Below are positions 1 through 12,692 of a stretch of 64,000 nt of DNA, piece by piece. Under the pieces are notes generated by a model, which saw only the letters and a program-made list of their open reading frames with translations, made no database searches and had not been told where the DNA came from. The stretch is from Chloranthus sessilifolius. Taxonomy: Eukaryota; Streptophyta; Magnoliopsida; Chloranthales; Chloranthaceae. Where the stretch lies: positions 43,103,810-43,167,809 of the forward strand of contig CM037593.1 of the NCBI GenBank assembly GCA_021018995.1. The letters are read 5' to 3'. Position numbers and translations under genes: made by a program. Positions within the stretch are counted from its first letter, which is position 1. Each line of letters starts with the position of its first letter.

Positions 1-313
1 CCTTTCGACTTACCAGAGGGGAGTAACAAGTGGGTGCTGCTGGGTGATGTTACGAAAAATTAGTCAAATATAAGTCAGTGCTCTTATGACTTTGTAAATA
101 ATAAGTGGATACTTTTTTTATGATGTGAAAAAAGAAGGTATTTTACCCTCACGCAACTTTGTAAATAATAAGTGGATACTTTTAGTATAATGTGAAAAAA
201 GAAGGTATTTTACCCTCGCACATGGGAGTATAGGTGCTTTCAGTAATTAGGTAGGTGCAAGTAGAAGTACCCATATTTATATTAGGACCTTGATTTTATC
301 TTGTGTCCTCCCA
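1..313. repeat. Left-edge non-coding sequence with a 67-bp direct repeat (2 copies)
   Basis: No gene is visible. A block beginning actttgtaaataataag starts at 89 and again at 156, giving two adjacent copies of a 67-bp unit (about 89-155 and 156-221) that differ at a few positions. The remaining bases look like ordinary AT-rich intergenic DNA. The repeat ends before the LTR that starts at 314. Confidence 0.7.
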
Positions 314-2820
314 TGTAACGACCCGAAATTTCCACCCCGAACACATGGAAATTCTCGGATCGCTAGATCAAATTTCATAATCTAAGTACAGAAATTCTTT
401 GGTATTGATTAGTGAGCAAGTTATCATAAATAAATTGAATGCAGAAATACTGATAACTAAATCAATTTACATTAATGTCCATAACGAAAGTGTAAAAATT
501 AAAAGTAAAACCACCGGTGACGACCTTTCGTTATACAAACAGTGACACACAACATCTAAAAATAATCTTAATTATCTCAAAAAGTTCATCTAATTTATAC
601 CAAGTCTAAGTCTCCAAAAGAATCTAAGGATAAAACTCTTTAGGTGAAAGATCTGTTTCGTCTTCCAGTACAAAGTTGGGATCTTCTAATTCGAGATTTA
701 GAACTACTTCTGTACCTGTGACACATAGTGTCGGGGTGAGCTAACAGTCTAAGCTCAGTAGAAAAACTTTGAAACCAAATTACATCTTCTCTCATCAATG
801 CATAGTTTGATGACAAATTCAAACGCAATTAAATGAAAAAAAAAAAAAATTGGAAAAATATCATGGGTTCAAAAGCACATATTATGAGTTATAGTTTCAT
901 ATGAGGTTCGATAGCATCGTTTCTTAGGTTTCATGTGAGTATTCATTGAATCGTTTCATTATCAATTTTTAGATACAGTATTCTTAATTTATGATGATTT
1001 AAAAATATAATTTAAATATCACTAGCGCAAATATAGCACTAGAGTCTCCAATTACCGATGGGAATCCCCTCCTAATCATCGTCGTTCAATGAACAATTTT
1101 TTAAGTGCTCAAACCCCTGCATTGTGAGGGATACTTGTGCTGTTTAATGGGTCATCGAAACGGTTCAAAAGTGCCAAAACACAGGATTCGGTTTAAATGA
1201 ATCTCTTTAAATCACATGCAAAGTTCTAATACATAGGTACAATAGTTCATAAAATAATTCTGATTTTAAATCATATTCAAATTTAAGGGTTCGATGTTCA
1301 AAGGGTTTAATGTTTGAAAATTTAATAATTCAATGCAAATCGATATTCAATTATTCTAATGTTTATATACAATAAGATTCAAGCAGTCCAAATTCAATTC
1401 TAATGATCATAGATCTAGTTCGAATACATCATCAAAGCATATGATTTAGAGTTTAAAACATAATTGTGCATTAAAATTCTCCTACCTCAGGTCCTAATGT
1501 CGCAAGTAAAATTATTGGTAGTGGTGTCTGGTGGTGCGGCTTCGACAATGGATCGATACGGTGCTCGGTTGAACGCGATAAGAAGATGGGTGTAATAACG
1601 ATGGTGGCTGCTCTAGTCATAGAAGGGAACAAGGGAGATGAATGCCAAGGAGAGAGAGATAGGGGGCTTGGCTGCTGGGTGTTAGAAAGAAAACGAGAGA
1701 CAAAGAGGGATATAGAGAGAGACATTTCGGATGGCGAAGTACTTTCAATTTTAAAAAAAGAATTCGAAAGAGAGAGATAGAGGCGTTCAAAACTTGTGTA
1801 GTCTAGTCGGTTATAAGGAGATAGAGGAAGGGAGGTCGGCTAATTGGAGAGTGAAGAAGCAATGAAAAGGAAAGAGTTCTAATAGAAATATGTTACTTGA
1901 CGAGTTGGAGGAAGGTACCCAAGAGGCAAGTTCAAATTTGGCTGTTGAGGCCATGTTATTTGGGATTTTATAAAATTAAAGATGGACGGCTATGATAGGA
2001 TTTTGCCTAAATTTTGGAACCATTTTGAATTAGATCTTGTGCCACATGAGAATCCTTGCCAGAGAATGAGAAGGTTGAGTTGTCGTCCAAATCAAAATTG
2101 GAAATAAGAGGATGGCTATGTGTAATTACTAATTAAGTAGGAATTTGGGCAGCTGTTGGTCACATGCTACATTGACACTGGGGGACTCTTATTGAAGTAG
2201 AAGTAGAAATAGGAGACAGAGAGTTAGAGTTAGAATGGGCGTGGATCTTTTAATTTGGAAAAATCCACAGAAATAGAATAAAATGAAAAGTAGCACTATA
2301 ATAATAAAAGAGGCAACAATAATAAACAAAAGTACAATACACTAATAAAGAGTAGGCAACCTAAACTTGGAATTCCGGTGCCATCTTTGGTATCCGAATC
2401 CAATTCAAATCTTTATATTTTATTTTTATTTTTTTTCTTATTTTATATGGTGTGAGTGATAATAGGGTGTGGAGCACCCACATAAAGTTTAGTGTTCCAC
2501 CCCACCTAACACTTTATTATTGGGTGTTGGGTATTAGTAGGGATCAGTGTAATTTAGGATGGGTGCTAATACCAATCCATCCTGACACTTATATCTAACA
2601 CCACACAAACATATTATTTCTTGTTTATTTATTTTTTATTTTATTTTATTTTTTGAATTTAGGTTACGGTCATGTTTGGGTGCATTCACCTAATTAAAAT
2701 ATGTGGGCCAGAGATCACGTCACAAACGTCAAAAGTTTGACCAAGGTCAAACCGGTCAAAATAGTTATATTATCTTCAACGGTTAATGATTTAACATTAA
2801 CAAAAATCGGGATCGTTACA
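314..2820 (-). repeat. Ty3/gypsy LTR (about 2.5 kb), minus strand
   Basis: Read on the minus strand the segment starts TGTAACGATCCCG at 2820 and ends GGGTCGTTACA at 314, so it has the TG...CA ends of an LTR. The start is directly preceded (2833-2821) by a purine tract, as at the 3' LTR of plant Ty3/gypsy elements. An internal stretch (about 1040-1140) reads on the minus strand like the part of the chromovirus LTR near 11830-11920, with the same 'goes before and after the GACGATG' arrangement, so the two are related families. GA-rich sequence at 1620-1790 lies where the transcribed part of such LTRs is often GA-rich. No coding region is supported. A 5-bp target duplication could not be confirmed. 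Confidence 0.75.
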
Positions 2821-2917
2821 TTCTCCTCTCATTAAAAGAATTTTCGTTTTCAAAAATTTATATACCTTATTCAAAGAGATGTGGGTATTGGTCGCAAATA
2901 TCTTCTTTCCTTCATTC
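2821..2917 (-). mobile_element. Polypurine tract and 3' internal remnant of the minus-strand Ty3/gypsy element
   Basis: On the minus strand this reads as an AACGAAAATTC-type sequence followed by a purine tract aatgagaggagaa (2833-2821) that abuts the LTR. The plus-strand chromovirus has the same arrangement at 17849-17877. Only about 100 bp of the internal region survive; beyond 2917 the sequence changes to the TRIM unit. The rest of this element is missing from the window. Confidence 0.7.
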
Positions 2918-3328
2918 TGTGACGGCCCAAACCCACATGCCACAATATTGTCTGATTCTGGGTTTAGGTCCCTACCCCGATTTTGTTTCTAGCATTGGCG
3001 TTACGTTTCGCAAAACGCGTCATAACATGTAACATCCGCAATCACATATAGCCCAAGGTCATAACTTTTCCCTATCCGATGTGGGACTATTACAATCCCG
3101 CCACCGTATAGAAGAGCCGTCCTCGGCTCTAATACCATTCTGTGATAACTCAGACCCACATGCCACAATATTGTCCGATTCTGGGCTTAGGTCCCCTCCT
3201 CGATTTTGTTTCTAGCGTGGGTGTTATGTTTTGCTATCCCCACCGAAAACTTGTTATAACATATAGCGTCTGCAATCACATATAGCCTAGGATCAGGGCT
3301 TTTTCCTATCCAATGTGGGACTATTATA
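2918..3328 (-). mobile_element. TRIM-like miniature LTR retrotransposon (LTR-internal-LTR)
   Basis: Two direct repeats, 2918-3094 and 3141-3328, both read CCACATGCCACAATATTG near the left end and end in a GTGGGACTATTA block. They flank an internal part of only 46 bp. On the minus strand the right copy ends in TCACA and is followed two bases later by TGGTATTAGAGC, which matches the initiator tRNA-Met primer site TGGTATCAGAGC at 11 of 12 positions. The internal part then ends in a purine-rich GGTGGCGGGAT directly before the other repeat. That is the organisation of a terminal-repeat retrotransposon in miniature, with no coding capacity. Sequence right of 3328 again resembles the purine end (atccc), so this may be part of a tandem TRIM array. 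No target duplication is convincing. Confidence 0.65.
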
Positions 3329-3704
3329 TCCCAGGTCCATGAGTGTTCCAATGTGGCGGCCAAGTCAGTATTTTGGTGCGACGTGGAGTAGGAATGCATT
3401 GTTTAGAACAATTAAAAAATTAAAAATCCAAAGTGCAAACTTGACTAATTTAAATGGTTCAAATTTGAAAGCTCAAAATACAGTGTGGAGATAACTTTTT
3501 TAATTTTTTTAAAAAAACCATATAAACCATGCATGCGAGCTTCACGTAGCACCAAAACACTAATTTGGGTGCCCCTTGTGCCCCAAAGTGAACTTGGACG
3601 ATGCCTATCCTCCTCCAATGGAGGAAAAAATCATTTTTCCTATATATTACATATCACTATTTATATATATTTGAATATAGATGTAGAGCACCTTCAAATT
3701 CACC
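3329..3704. other. Unassigned intergenic sequence
   Basis: I see no gene, RNA or clear repeat. The first bases may continue the TRIM array. The stretch 3490-3525 is A/T homopolymer-rich. The small ORFs here lack any recognisable domain and overlap the MITE that follows. Confidence 0.5.
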
Positions 3705-3892
3705 CAAGGATCAAAATTTCGGCCGAAATGACTGAAATTTTGGTCCAAATTATCGGTTTCAGTTCTCACCGAAACGATAATTTGGACTGAAATTTCGGTC
3801 AAATTTTGTATGAGATTGAAATTATTGGCTGAAATTTCGGCCACATTATCGGTTTTCGGACGATACTTCGGTCCAAATTTTCTTGATCCTTG
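3705..3892. mobile_element. hAT-type MITE, 188 bp, with 8-bp TSD
   Basis: The ends are inverted: CAAGGATCAA at the left and TTGATCCTTG at the right. The element is flanked by the identical 8-mer AATTCACC (3697-3704 and 3893-3900). An 8-bp duplication with CA-starting inverted ends fits the hAT superfamily. The interior is a run of AAATTTCGG / CCGAAATTT motifs that can fold back. It has no coding capacity. A 3'-end copy of the same family lies at about 27175-27290. Confidence 0.85.
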
Positions 3893-4395
3893 AATTCACC
3901 TACAGACTCTCGAAAAGCACATAAGTACACAGCGGGAGCAAAAAAAATGAGTATATTTTGTCCAAGGAGCCAAAAAAAAAAAAAATTAAATTAAATGGAT
4001 TATGGGGGCCACCCACAAACCAAAACCCTCTTCTACTTCTTTCTCACCTGCAAATCACCAACGAATCGCCCACTTCCGGCCACCTAAAAACATCTTGAAA
4101 CTCACCTAAAACCGAATCTTCTTCTACAATAGAAACCTTAAACTAGAAACCCAACCTCCTTAGCCTTCTTCTTTAATTGAAGCCCTATGCCAGAAACACT
4201 CTTAAAACGCTAACCAGAACCCAATTGTTGTCGTCTTCTTCTTCTTCTTCTTCAATAGAAATCCTAAACTAGAAACCCTCTCAATACCCTCTTGATCCTA
4301 CATTCCTCCTCTTCCTCAACTAAAATCTTAAATAAGGAACCCTCTTGAAACGCACATGACCCAAACTTCTTCATGGTTGTTATCTGAGCCGCAGG
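3893..4395. other. Unassigned sequence, possible decayed gene 5' region, with (CTT)n
   Basis: This is a pyrimidine-rich stretch with a CTT microsatellite at 4231-4253 and repeated 'aaaccct...cttcttct' phrases resembling a plant 5' UTR. A short ORF begins at 4356 but runs into the hAT element at 4396. With that element removed, the frame stays open only a short way on the other side. I cannot identify a gene. Confidence 0.35.
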
Positions 4396-4775
4396 TAAGG
4401 CTGTCAATGGGCTGGGCCGTCCGGGTTTTCACTCGGCCCGTTTTTTTAATGGCCCCGCCCGGCCCGATTAGCTATTCAGGCAGGGCTGGGCTCAGCCCGA
4501 TTTTAAAATATTTTGGCCCGAATCTGGCCCAATTAGCTATCCGAGCCGGGCTGGGCCAGGTTTCTCACCTTTTTAAAAAAATATACTAAATTTATTATTT
4601 TTAAAGGATCTCAGCTAAACGGGCCGGGCCTTACATTTTAAAGTCTGAATTTGATCCCGTTTCTTATCCGGGCCGACCTGGCCTGGCCAGTTTAATAAAT
4701 TCCTAAAATTTTGGGCCTGAACCCCGGCTCATCTGGGCCGGGCCCGGGCTGAAGCCCGGCCTGTTGACAGCCCTA
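4396..4775. mobile_element. Non-autonomous hAT element, 380 bp, GC-rich, with 8-bp TSD
   Basis: The left end TAAGGCTGTCAA and the right end TTGACAGCCCTA are inverted repeats with one mismatch. The perfect 8-mer GCCGCAGG flanks it at 4388-4395 and 4776-4783. The interior consists of GGGCCGGGC / GCCCGGCCC-type motifs, a familiar class of plant non-autonomous hAT repeats that begin and end with GGGCTGTCAA. It has no transposase. It splits a short plus-strand reading frame that cannot be assigned. Confidence 0.88.
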
Positions 4776-5687
4776 GCCGCAGGCCTCGTTCTTGGGGTTG
4801 TCACCATCATCAGTGTCTTTAACGTTGTTACCATCGTCATTGACATTGTCGCTGGCTTATCGCCACTAGCCTTAAAAGTCAGGAGTTAAGAAAAAAAAAG
4901 TGATGTCTTTCAAGATTGATGAAGCACTCACTTATGTAGGTGTCTTTTAAGATTTAGTTGGTGCATTTAAAGGTATCAATAACTAGATGACCTAGACTAG
5001 CCGAGCTGCTACACCTCTAGCTCGTGCCTAGTGCAGATTAAGCTGCGGCTTATGGGGTTAAAAAGCTTGATTTGCTTATGGGGCAAAAAAGCTTGATTTT
5101 TCTTGGTTTGGACCAGGCCGGGCTGCAGACCAGACCGAACCATTGGCAACCCTAACTGTAACTACTATAACTTAAAGCATAGCTATACCAAACCATCTGA
5201 GAAGAAAAGGATCTTTTTATCTAAACTGTTAGAGCTTTTAGTTTTCCTTCTGAGCTTGGTTTTCATCTAGGGTCTGTTTGATAGCAACAAAACTTCAAAA
5301 AAAAAATGAAATCAATTTCTTGATTGATTTCATGTGAAATGATTTCTTGTGGAAATGAAATTTTTATTGTTCAATTAGTCAATCTAACAAACAATTTCTA
5401 TTGGAATCTGATTCTCCCTTTTGATTAGCATGTTTGGAAAAGGGCCTTTTGTCTAAGCAATGAAACAATATCTGTTATTATTTGAAATATGGTTTTTTCA
5501 CTAATTTAGCATTGAAATGACAATAAAATCATTAGCCTCTTAGTGAAAAACTAAATTTCAAGAATTTGGAAAGTTTGAATTGATTTCTTCCTACAATAGC
5601 TTGGTGTATGCAAATTAAGGTTTTATATGAGGCCACTTAGTTTCTTTCTCATCTCTTTGTAATGTCATAAAAAAAGTATATGTGTAA
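4776..5687. other. Unassigned AT-rich sequence with transposon remnants
   Basis: There is no gene that I can support. At about 5105-5155 a GGCCGGGCTGC...GGCAACCCTAA segment resembles a worn copy of the hAT-like repeat just upstream. At 5270 a GGGTCTGTTTG motif resembles the end of a MITE, but no matching partner was found. The pentamer TGTAA at 5683-5687 is the left target duplication of the large LTR unit that follows. Confidence 0.4.
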
Positions 5688-8600
5688 TGTCACGCCCCCA
5701 ACTCCTGGCCTCGTACGTCAGGCGACACTCGTGTTCCGCACGTTCTGATCCACAAGCCGGGTTGGCAGGTCACGCGCCATCATTTATTTCGATTTTCATT
5801 CAATCATTCCCCCTTTTTTTTTGAAAGAATTTCCAATATTTGTGGAAGTTTTTCTTTTCTTTTCCCATTTTCGTTGACCTGATTGGGTGATTTCGATTTT
5901 CAAAATTCAAGTATTAAAAATTCTACTTATTGCGGAATTATAAATAAGACAAATAGAGATGTAGTCCAAGTTCAACTTTTAAAAACAAATATTTACAACA
6001 AACCCAGTTTAAAAAATACATCTGTAATTTCAAAAGTACTGGACTAAACAAAACTCAAAAGAAATGAGAAAGATCCAAATAGACATGTGAACATATCACA
6101 TGCATACAAGTGCTGGTAGCTCTATAGACAAAACGAGCTTAAACCATCAGCTCAATGGTCACTCATGGATCTCTCATCATCTTGTTCCCCTAGCTCTGAC
6201 CAGGTGGCTGCTGGTTGGCTTCTGAAACTTTTGGGTCATAAAACAAACGTAAGCAGTGAAACTTAATAAAGTATTAGTTAATTTGAAGTTATGATTTCCA
6301 GTACAGTTTAATGTAGCTAAGCTTACAATTTGTTTGCAAGAGGATTTACACTATGATATTGTGTAAAGTAAGAATTATAACAAGTTATATCAAAAGATAA
6401 GAAGAATATCATGAGCAATATTAAGCAAGGAGATTCTAGGTATGATGTACAAATATAACATGCAGTCATTATAGACACAAGAAATATTTAAATTTTTTTC
6501 CTACAATTAATATGATGTGAAGCAACATACTACAATTATGAAATCAACAAGTTTGAGAGATTGACAATATTTATTAATTAAATTATTAGTTTTGTGATCA
6601 ACAATTTGCTGATTTATTAAGTACTTTTCCTTTCAATTACTTGGCAATTTATTATGGAAGTGACTTATTAAGTGTCTTTTAATTAATTCAGTGTGATTCC
6701 AAATACCAACCATGGTCCGATAGTCAATGTTTTATTGCCAATATCGCGCAAACAAAGACTGACACTCTCTATCATTTAGTCAATAAAGACAAGGATCAAT
6801 GACCTTATTAATTTAACGAGACCCAATCCTCAGCTTATTTTTTAAAACTCATTTGAATTCGATGTGCTCATAACGAGTTTGTTCGCAAGAACAATGGTCA
6901 GCGATACGAGGTTCAATATTCAATACAGTATCATCTTTCTACTATCAAATTTTCATTATTCGTTATCAATTATTCAATATTCAAAGTTCGGTAGTTCATA
7001 TTCAATATTTAATTCAATATTCAATGTTTAATATTCAAAATTCAATATTCAGATCAATATTCGATATTCAATAATTCGATTTCAATCCCAATTCTCTTAT
7101 TGAGAATAGGGTAATCAGTATTCAATTCAAGTGTTAAATCTTCAATATCAATTGTCGGTAACTTCGTTACCCCTTTTTCAATTTAATATGATTTAATTCA
7201 CCCCATATTGGGTTCGATATTCAAGTAGCTTTTCATTACCTTGTGCTTCTTTTAAAAGTTCAAATATCAGTTTAGATTATTATTCGATGTCAATTTGGTG
7301 ACTTTATCTTTTAAAGTTTGCCAATCATTTTTCAATGTGTCTTCTATTATTTAGTACTATCATCAAACATTCCACATCATTTATCTGTATCAATCAATTT
7401 CTATTTATGTCAATCGATTACTATTATTCAATCATCTATCTATTTCATTCATTCATCATTCATCTGTCTCATTCAAATGTCATTTATCTATATCAATCAA
7501 TCGATTTCTATCCATGTTAATTAATTACCATCAATCAAGCATCGTATATCTATTTCATTCATTCAAACATCATTTATCTATATCCGTCGATCATTATATA
7601 TCAATCAATCAATTCCTATCTAACTCAATCAATCATTCGTCAAGACTCAATCCTTACAGAGGATTTCATTAGTTCACACTATGCTAAGTGTTACTCCAGT
7701 TTAGAGTCCCTATTGGACTTACATTTTTTGTCATTCGTCAGAAAGAATGACCCATCCTTTAATGAAGGGTTTTAGAGCATCATGGTATCCATTTCCAATT
7801 ATCCTAATGTATTTTCGTATTGTTCTATCTTAGTAATGCCTAAGTTGAGTCAACCATTGACCACAACTCTTATCGATATACGTATTCCAATTATTGAGGT
7901 TGATCCTCGATGTTCATCAAGTGTATCCCCTCCTAGTGATTATACTACCTTATTTTCGATTACGCTTAATTTCAAAGGCATCAGTCCAATATCATGATAT
8001 TTTCCTAAAACTTCGGTTAATTGCTCATAGAGCATCTCAAAATTCATATGAGGATCGTAAGTGGTATTTACTCAACCATTGGGGTGGGGACAGCGGGTCA
8101 TTCCCGTTAATTAAAAGATTTTTTAATTATTTACCATGGGCCATGGTCCTCACAGGTTAAAGTTTTCAACCATTGTCCACTCATTTCTTCTTGTAGCAAA
8201 GCATAAGGATGCCAACAAAATTATCCATATCAGTTTTTGGGCTGGGTAATCAAACTTAATCTATTCAAAACTCGCAAGCTTAGGGGTCCATGGGTCATTT
8301 CCTAGGTCTCTTGGATCTTCACTAGATCCAAATCTAAGTGTACGGTCCTTTTTAAGGTCTGAGTCCATGTGTGGGTGTACACAATTTTACGAGGGGTGCC
8401 ATTATCAGTTTTCCAAAAAGAGTTTTTAGGCTGGGCTATAAATTTGGGTATTTCGTCTTGGAATTCAAAATTTACAGGGCCATGAGTCGGGCACCGGGTC
8501 TTTTAGTTTACTAAGGAATTTCAAGCATTCGAGCTCTTGGGCCTTCAAAAGGTCTAATCATTGAGTTAGTTGACCAAGTCAACCTTATCAAGGTTCCAAA

Positions 8601-8835
8601 AAGCATCAACAGTGGTCACTGTGATCCGGCATTGCTTTAGATTATCACAGGTTTATGGAGAAATTCAAGATTTTGACCAATATCCCTCAATTTGCAGATT
8701 TTTCCTTAAGTATACCGAACACTTCTCGGTAAAATGGCAGCCATTTTCGACTCCAATCGAATTTCTAAGTCCTTCCAAATATGGGTTAAAGAGTACTGAC
8801 AAACTCATCTTTCTCAGGTGGTGGCACTCAAAAAA

Positions 8836-8865
8836 TTGATCAGGGTTGATCAGGGTTGATCAGGG
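8836..8865. repeat. Three tandem copies of a 10-bp motif
   Basis: The 10-mer ttgatcaggg occurs three times head to tail. The core TGATCA is palindromic. It lies in non-coding LTR-like sequence and no function is apparent. Confidence 0.9.
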
Positions 8866-10107
8866 CCATCAAATTACAGAGATTTATTTTCTCTTAACAG
8901 ATCATCAAACTAGATTCGATGGTCTCTGATGTCAGGTCTGTAACATTTGGTGCCGATATCGAAATCACACACATAGCTGCTTATTGGAAATCTTAAGTGA
9001 TCATCTATAATTTTTGTATATATCTATAAGGCAATTTATTTACAAAGCATGATGGAATCAGCTCCATCCGATCAGAGGTCAATTCTGGCCACTGGTTGTG
9101 TGTCATTAGACACTGTTTTGTGTCCCAATTTCCCGGATTTTCTAGCCATAAAGGTAGGTGAAGGTTTCTCACGAAATTTGACACAAGGCTGGGGCAAAGG
9201 TCAAACCTAGACCCAAAATTTTCACAGATTTATTGGGGAAGGTTTTGCACATGAAATCATAGCCTTTCTGAGGCCCAGATTTCTAGTGCAAATAGGGCAG
9301 ATATGTTGCCCTGTGCTCTGACTCTGTGTAGGTAAAAATACTAGGAATTCAAGTCTGATTTTTGACTAGATTATTAAAAACCCATTTATTTATCTAATTT
9401 AATTTTTTAGATTTTTCTCCAATTTATTTCTTATTATTTTAAGCTCAGTCCAGTGAGTGTCCTATTTTGGGCCTTAATGTCCTTAACCTTGGTCATTAAG
9501 GGGGTCCACTTAGTGGCCCATCACATACCACACAGTTTTCTAATATGGACCTGGAGACCTTTTAGATTGAGCATAGATTAATTAAAATCCCTTTTTATGG
9601 TCTTTCCTATCGATCTAACGGCATGAATTGTCGTCGCAATTATCCTAATTGCCAAAGTACTAGATTTTGTCCTATATCGATTAAAATTTTGATCTAGCCT
9701 TTAGGGTCATCCGATCAAGTCGAAAATTCCATCACTATGTCAAAAACCCTTTATTATTCTAGAAATCAAAATTTTCAAAAAACTCATTTTTGTTGTGACT
9801 AAGGAATTATTAATCCTATCCGTCAAAAATGTCTATTTTTTCTCAAATCTAGTGTTCATCAAATTTAGCATTTTCAAGTAATTGATCGATCACCGTTGAT
9901 CGTACATGATCAAAACAGTGACCATGTGATTTAAAAAATCTGGAATTTAATCAAAATTCTATCCATCTAGCTATTTACTAATATTATTTTCTATAATACC
10001 ATGTAAATCAAACAAATGTAGTCAATACTACCCTATGCTATCATTTTCCACTAAATACATCTAACACCATCAATTTTCTATAACTAAAACAGTGATCGGT
10101 AATCAAT

Positions 10108-10112
10108 ATTCT
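10108..10112. repeat. Target-site duplication, left (ATTCT)
   Basis: The five bases before the 5' LTR are identical to 22959-22963, directly after the 3' LTR. Five bases is the usual duplication for Ty3/gypsy integrases. Confidence 0.88.
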
Positions 10113-11424
10113 TGTAATATCCCGATATTTTTGAACCCGAGTTGGCTGACCCCGTGTACGAGTCCGGCACAGTGACCGATGTCGGTGTGGTTTTTATTTA
10201 ATAATAAATCATTAAATAGTATTAGGATCACTTTATGTGGATCCGATTATGGTTTAAAGGTTTGTTTGGGCCTTTAGTGGATGAGCCGTGCGCCAACTCA
10301 CTGTGTACCACTAAGCACCAAAACCCAACCTTAAGATAAGAGGATAGAATTTGCAACTAAATACCCTTGATATTTAGTTAGGTTTTCATTCGGTTATAAG
10401 AGAGAGGAGGTGGGTTGTTTAATGGCTAAGCTTTGCCATTTGAAATTTTTGTAGAGAGAGAACGAGGGTGAGAGTTGAGAGAACCGACCCAACCTGTTTG
10501 AGCACCTTCACCTTTAAAACCCTTGTGGTATTTTGACGGTGTGATCACAAGCAATATCTGCACTCTTTGCGGAAAACGAGATGTCGGTATCGATGGTGCT
10601 CCGCCGTTTGTAAAATCTCAAGCCGTTTAAATCCTTGTTCATGAACGTTCCATTCCCCCGAATGTTAAAACCATGCTTTGAAGAGATTGAATTTGATCCG
10701 TGATCATAGACGATTCAATCTTGAGTTCGTTGTGATCAATTACTGTGGAAATGAGTGCGTGAAGGGTGAGGCTTTGTACAGGCTGATATGGAGCTTAGTT
10801 GGGGACTTGATGGCTTAAGGCTTCGTAATATTTGATTCGATGCTTAGGAATTGAATCTTCGGACATCTTGGAATCAACCTTGAAAACGGTAAGCGACTTA
10901 ACGTTTAACTTTATGAAATTATTAGCGTTGATTTAAACCTGTTTGTATATGAACAGTAGGATAGAACTGATTAAACTTGATGGAAAAAAAATAGACCAAG
11001 GAAGAAGTCGAAGGGTTCTGAACCCGAGAAAATTGAACGTCAAATTGAAAAATAGAACGTTCGAATTTGAAATCAATGTTCGAAATTTTAAATCAAATGG
11101 TCGATTTTGACAAACAAAGGTGCCAGATTTATGAAGAAATCGAAGTTCTAATTTGTCTGAGCTTGTCGACACTGCTTCGATATTTTTACCATGACGTTTT
11201 ATTCCGAACTCGGATTGACACAATTTTTGAGGTATTGGAAATAAGACAACGAGCCCTATAACTTTCATGAATTGAAAAATTTATGAATCGAATGTTATAA
11301 AGGTCAAAATTTAGGGTAAAGTAGGGACAAGTTTTCACATGATCCAACACTACGTTAAACTTGTCCGTTTCACCTAGTTTTGAAAAAACTTTAGGAACTT
11401 TGAATTATATGATAATTAGTCAGT

Positions 11425-11470
<46 letters not shown>

Positions 11471-12690
11471 ATTGGAGATCGTTGAGTGGGCATTTTCTTT
11501 GCCTTCGATACGCTCGACTCTGAATTAAGGTAGGAGAATCTCATCATCACTTACATTCTATTTTAGTTCACATGGGTATTTTGTATTATAATTTTTGAAC
11601 TTGCATATGACATCTAGAACTCGTATCTGTAAATTTGAATCTGATTAATAAATTCTGAATATGAAATAAGAACTCTGAAATCTGAATCTACTCTGAATCT
11701 GAAACCTGAAGTTGCAACTCTGAATTATGTATTAGAATTTGTATATGAATTATGTATTAGAATCTGCATCTGATTTATGATTTATCTGAATGAATCCCTC
11801 AAAAATCCTAAATATTATTCCTGACGTAAGTTACCCTCATAGCGCAGGGGCTTATTGCACTCCTGAAAAAGAGTTCATGAACGACGATGGTTAGGTAGGG
11901 GTTCCCATCAGCGTTATTCCCGCTCTCATGCTATATTAACTTGAGAGATAAAATTAAGTTTAGAACTTAAGTCATGAATTTGATAAGCTTTGTATACATG
12001 AATCCAGACACAATGTGCATCTGAATCTATTTTGAATCTGTTTTGAAAAAACTTAGAATATGAACTTGCATCTGATCAACGTATTTGAATTTCAGTTACG
12101 TATTCTGTTTTGAATATATGCTTTGAAAATCATTGATTCTGTATGTTTTGAAAACCATGTTTATTGATATATAATGTGATTGATATGAGTCTCTGCTACT
12201 GAGCTTTGTTGTTAACTCACTCCGACTATATGTCACAGGTAATAATTTAGCCACTGCTGCTCTGGGCTATGAGAGTGATCTGAACTACATTCCTGAGGAA
12301 GAATCTGAGACTCCTCTAAAGGAATTCTTCCCTGTCTAGGATCCTACTTTGTTTTATTTTACCTTTTTGAGAGATTAATATTTGGGCTTCGTATGTCCGG
12401 CCTATTATGTTTTGTCTAGTTTTAGATTCATGTATTTATACTTATTCTTTTTGTGAACCATGTTTCAGTGATGGTCGACCATAATCGTGGTTCTTTTCGA
12501 TTCCTCTGCCCATGGTTTTGCTTAGGGTTAGAACTGTTACTTTTTATTTTCCTCTTTTCTTATAGAAATGGAGTTAATTGTGCTTTTACTCTAATATTTA
12601 CGTGTGTTTTGTCCAACTTATCGTTTAATCGATAGGTTGGCGAGCCGACCTTTTCTATACCTAAAGGATTGGAAAAGTTGGGTTGTCACA
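10113..12690 (+). repeat. 5' LTR of the chromovirus (2578 bp)
   Basis: It runs from TGTAATATCCCG to GGTTGTCACA and is followed directly by the primer site. Its parts align in order with the 3' LTR (17878-18975 plus 21541-22958), including the GA-rich stretch near 10390-10480 and the block near 11850-11930. Compared with the 3' LTR it has about 90 extra bases around 11350-11468, ending in a (TA)n run. The GA-rich zone may mark the transcribed R/U5 start, but I cannot place a TATA box or start site. Confidence 0.92.
11428..11468. repeat. (AT)n microsatellite in the 5' LTR
   Basis: Uninterrupted AT dinucleotides over about 41 bp. The 3' LTR lacks them at the equivalent position (about 21715-21737), so the run arose or was lost after insertion, or belongs to a small insertion in this LTR. 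Confidence 0.95.
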
Positions 12691-12692
12691 GT

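Larger units (their letters stand above)
5688..10112 (-). repeat. Left arm of a large solo-LTR-like unit, minus strand
   Basis: The segment starts TGTCACGCCCCC at 5688. On the minus strand that is an LTR terminus ending GGGGGCGTGACA. The matching opposite end lies at 25422 (TGTTACA on the plus strand, TGTAACACTTG on the minus), and the two outer edges carry the same pentamer TGTAA (5683-5687 and 25423-25427). The unit is interrupted at 10108-10112 by the plus-strand chromovirus. The arm is AT-rich, contains runs of 'attcaatattcaat'-type phrases (6900-7100) and 'catcaatcaatc' phrases (7360-7640), and encodes nothing recognisable. No tRNA primer site lies next to 5688, so it behaves as a solo LTR. 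The length without insertions, about 6.6 kb, is unusually large, so internal composite structure is possible. Confidence 0.5.

Noticed and set aside
309..3333. The pentamer TCCCA lies just left of the LTR at 314 and just right of the TRIM at 3328, as if 314-3328 were one element with a target duplication.
   Set aside because: The two outer ends belong to different repeat types (a 2.5-kb LTR and a TRIM LTR), and the right TCCCA looks like part of the TRIM's own internal sequence. Coincidence is more likely.
4784..4890. A frame after the hAT element reads like a membrane helix (AAGLVLGVVTIISVF...).
   Set aside because: It is short, has no start in frame (a stop lies just upstream) and no homologue I know. 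The Val/Ile content follows from a GTT/ATC-rich stretch.
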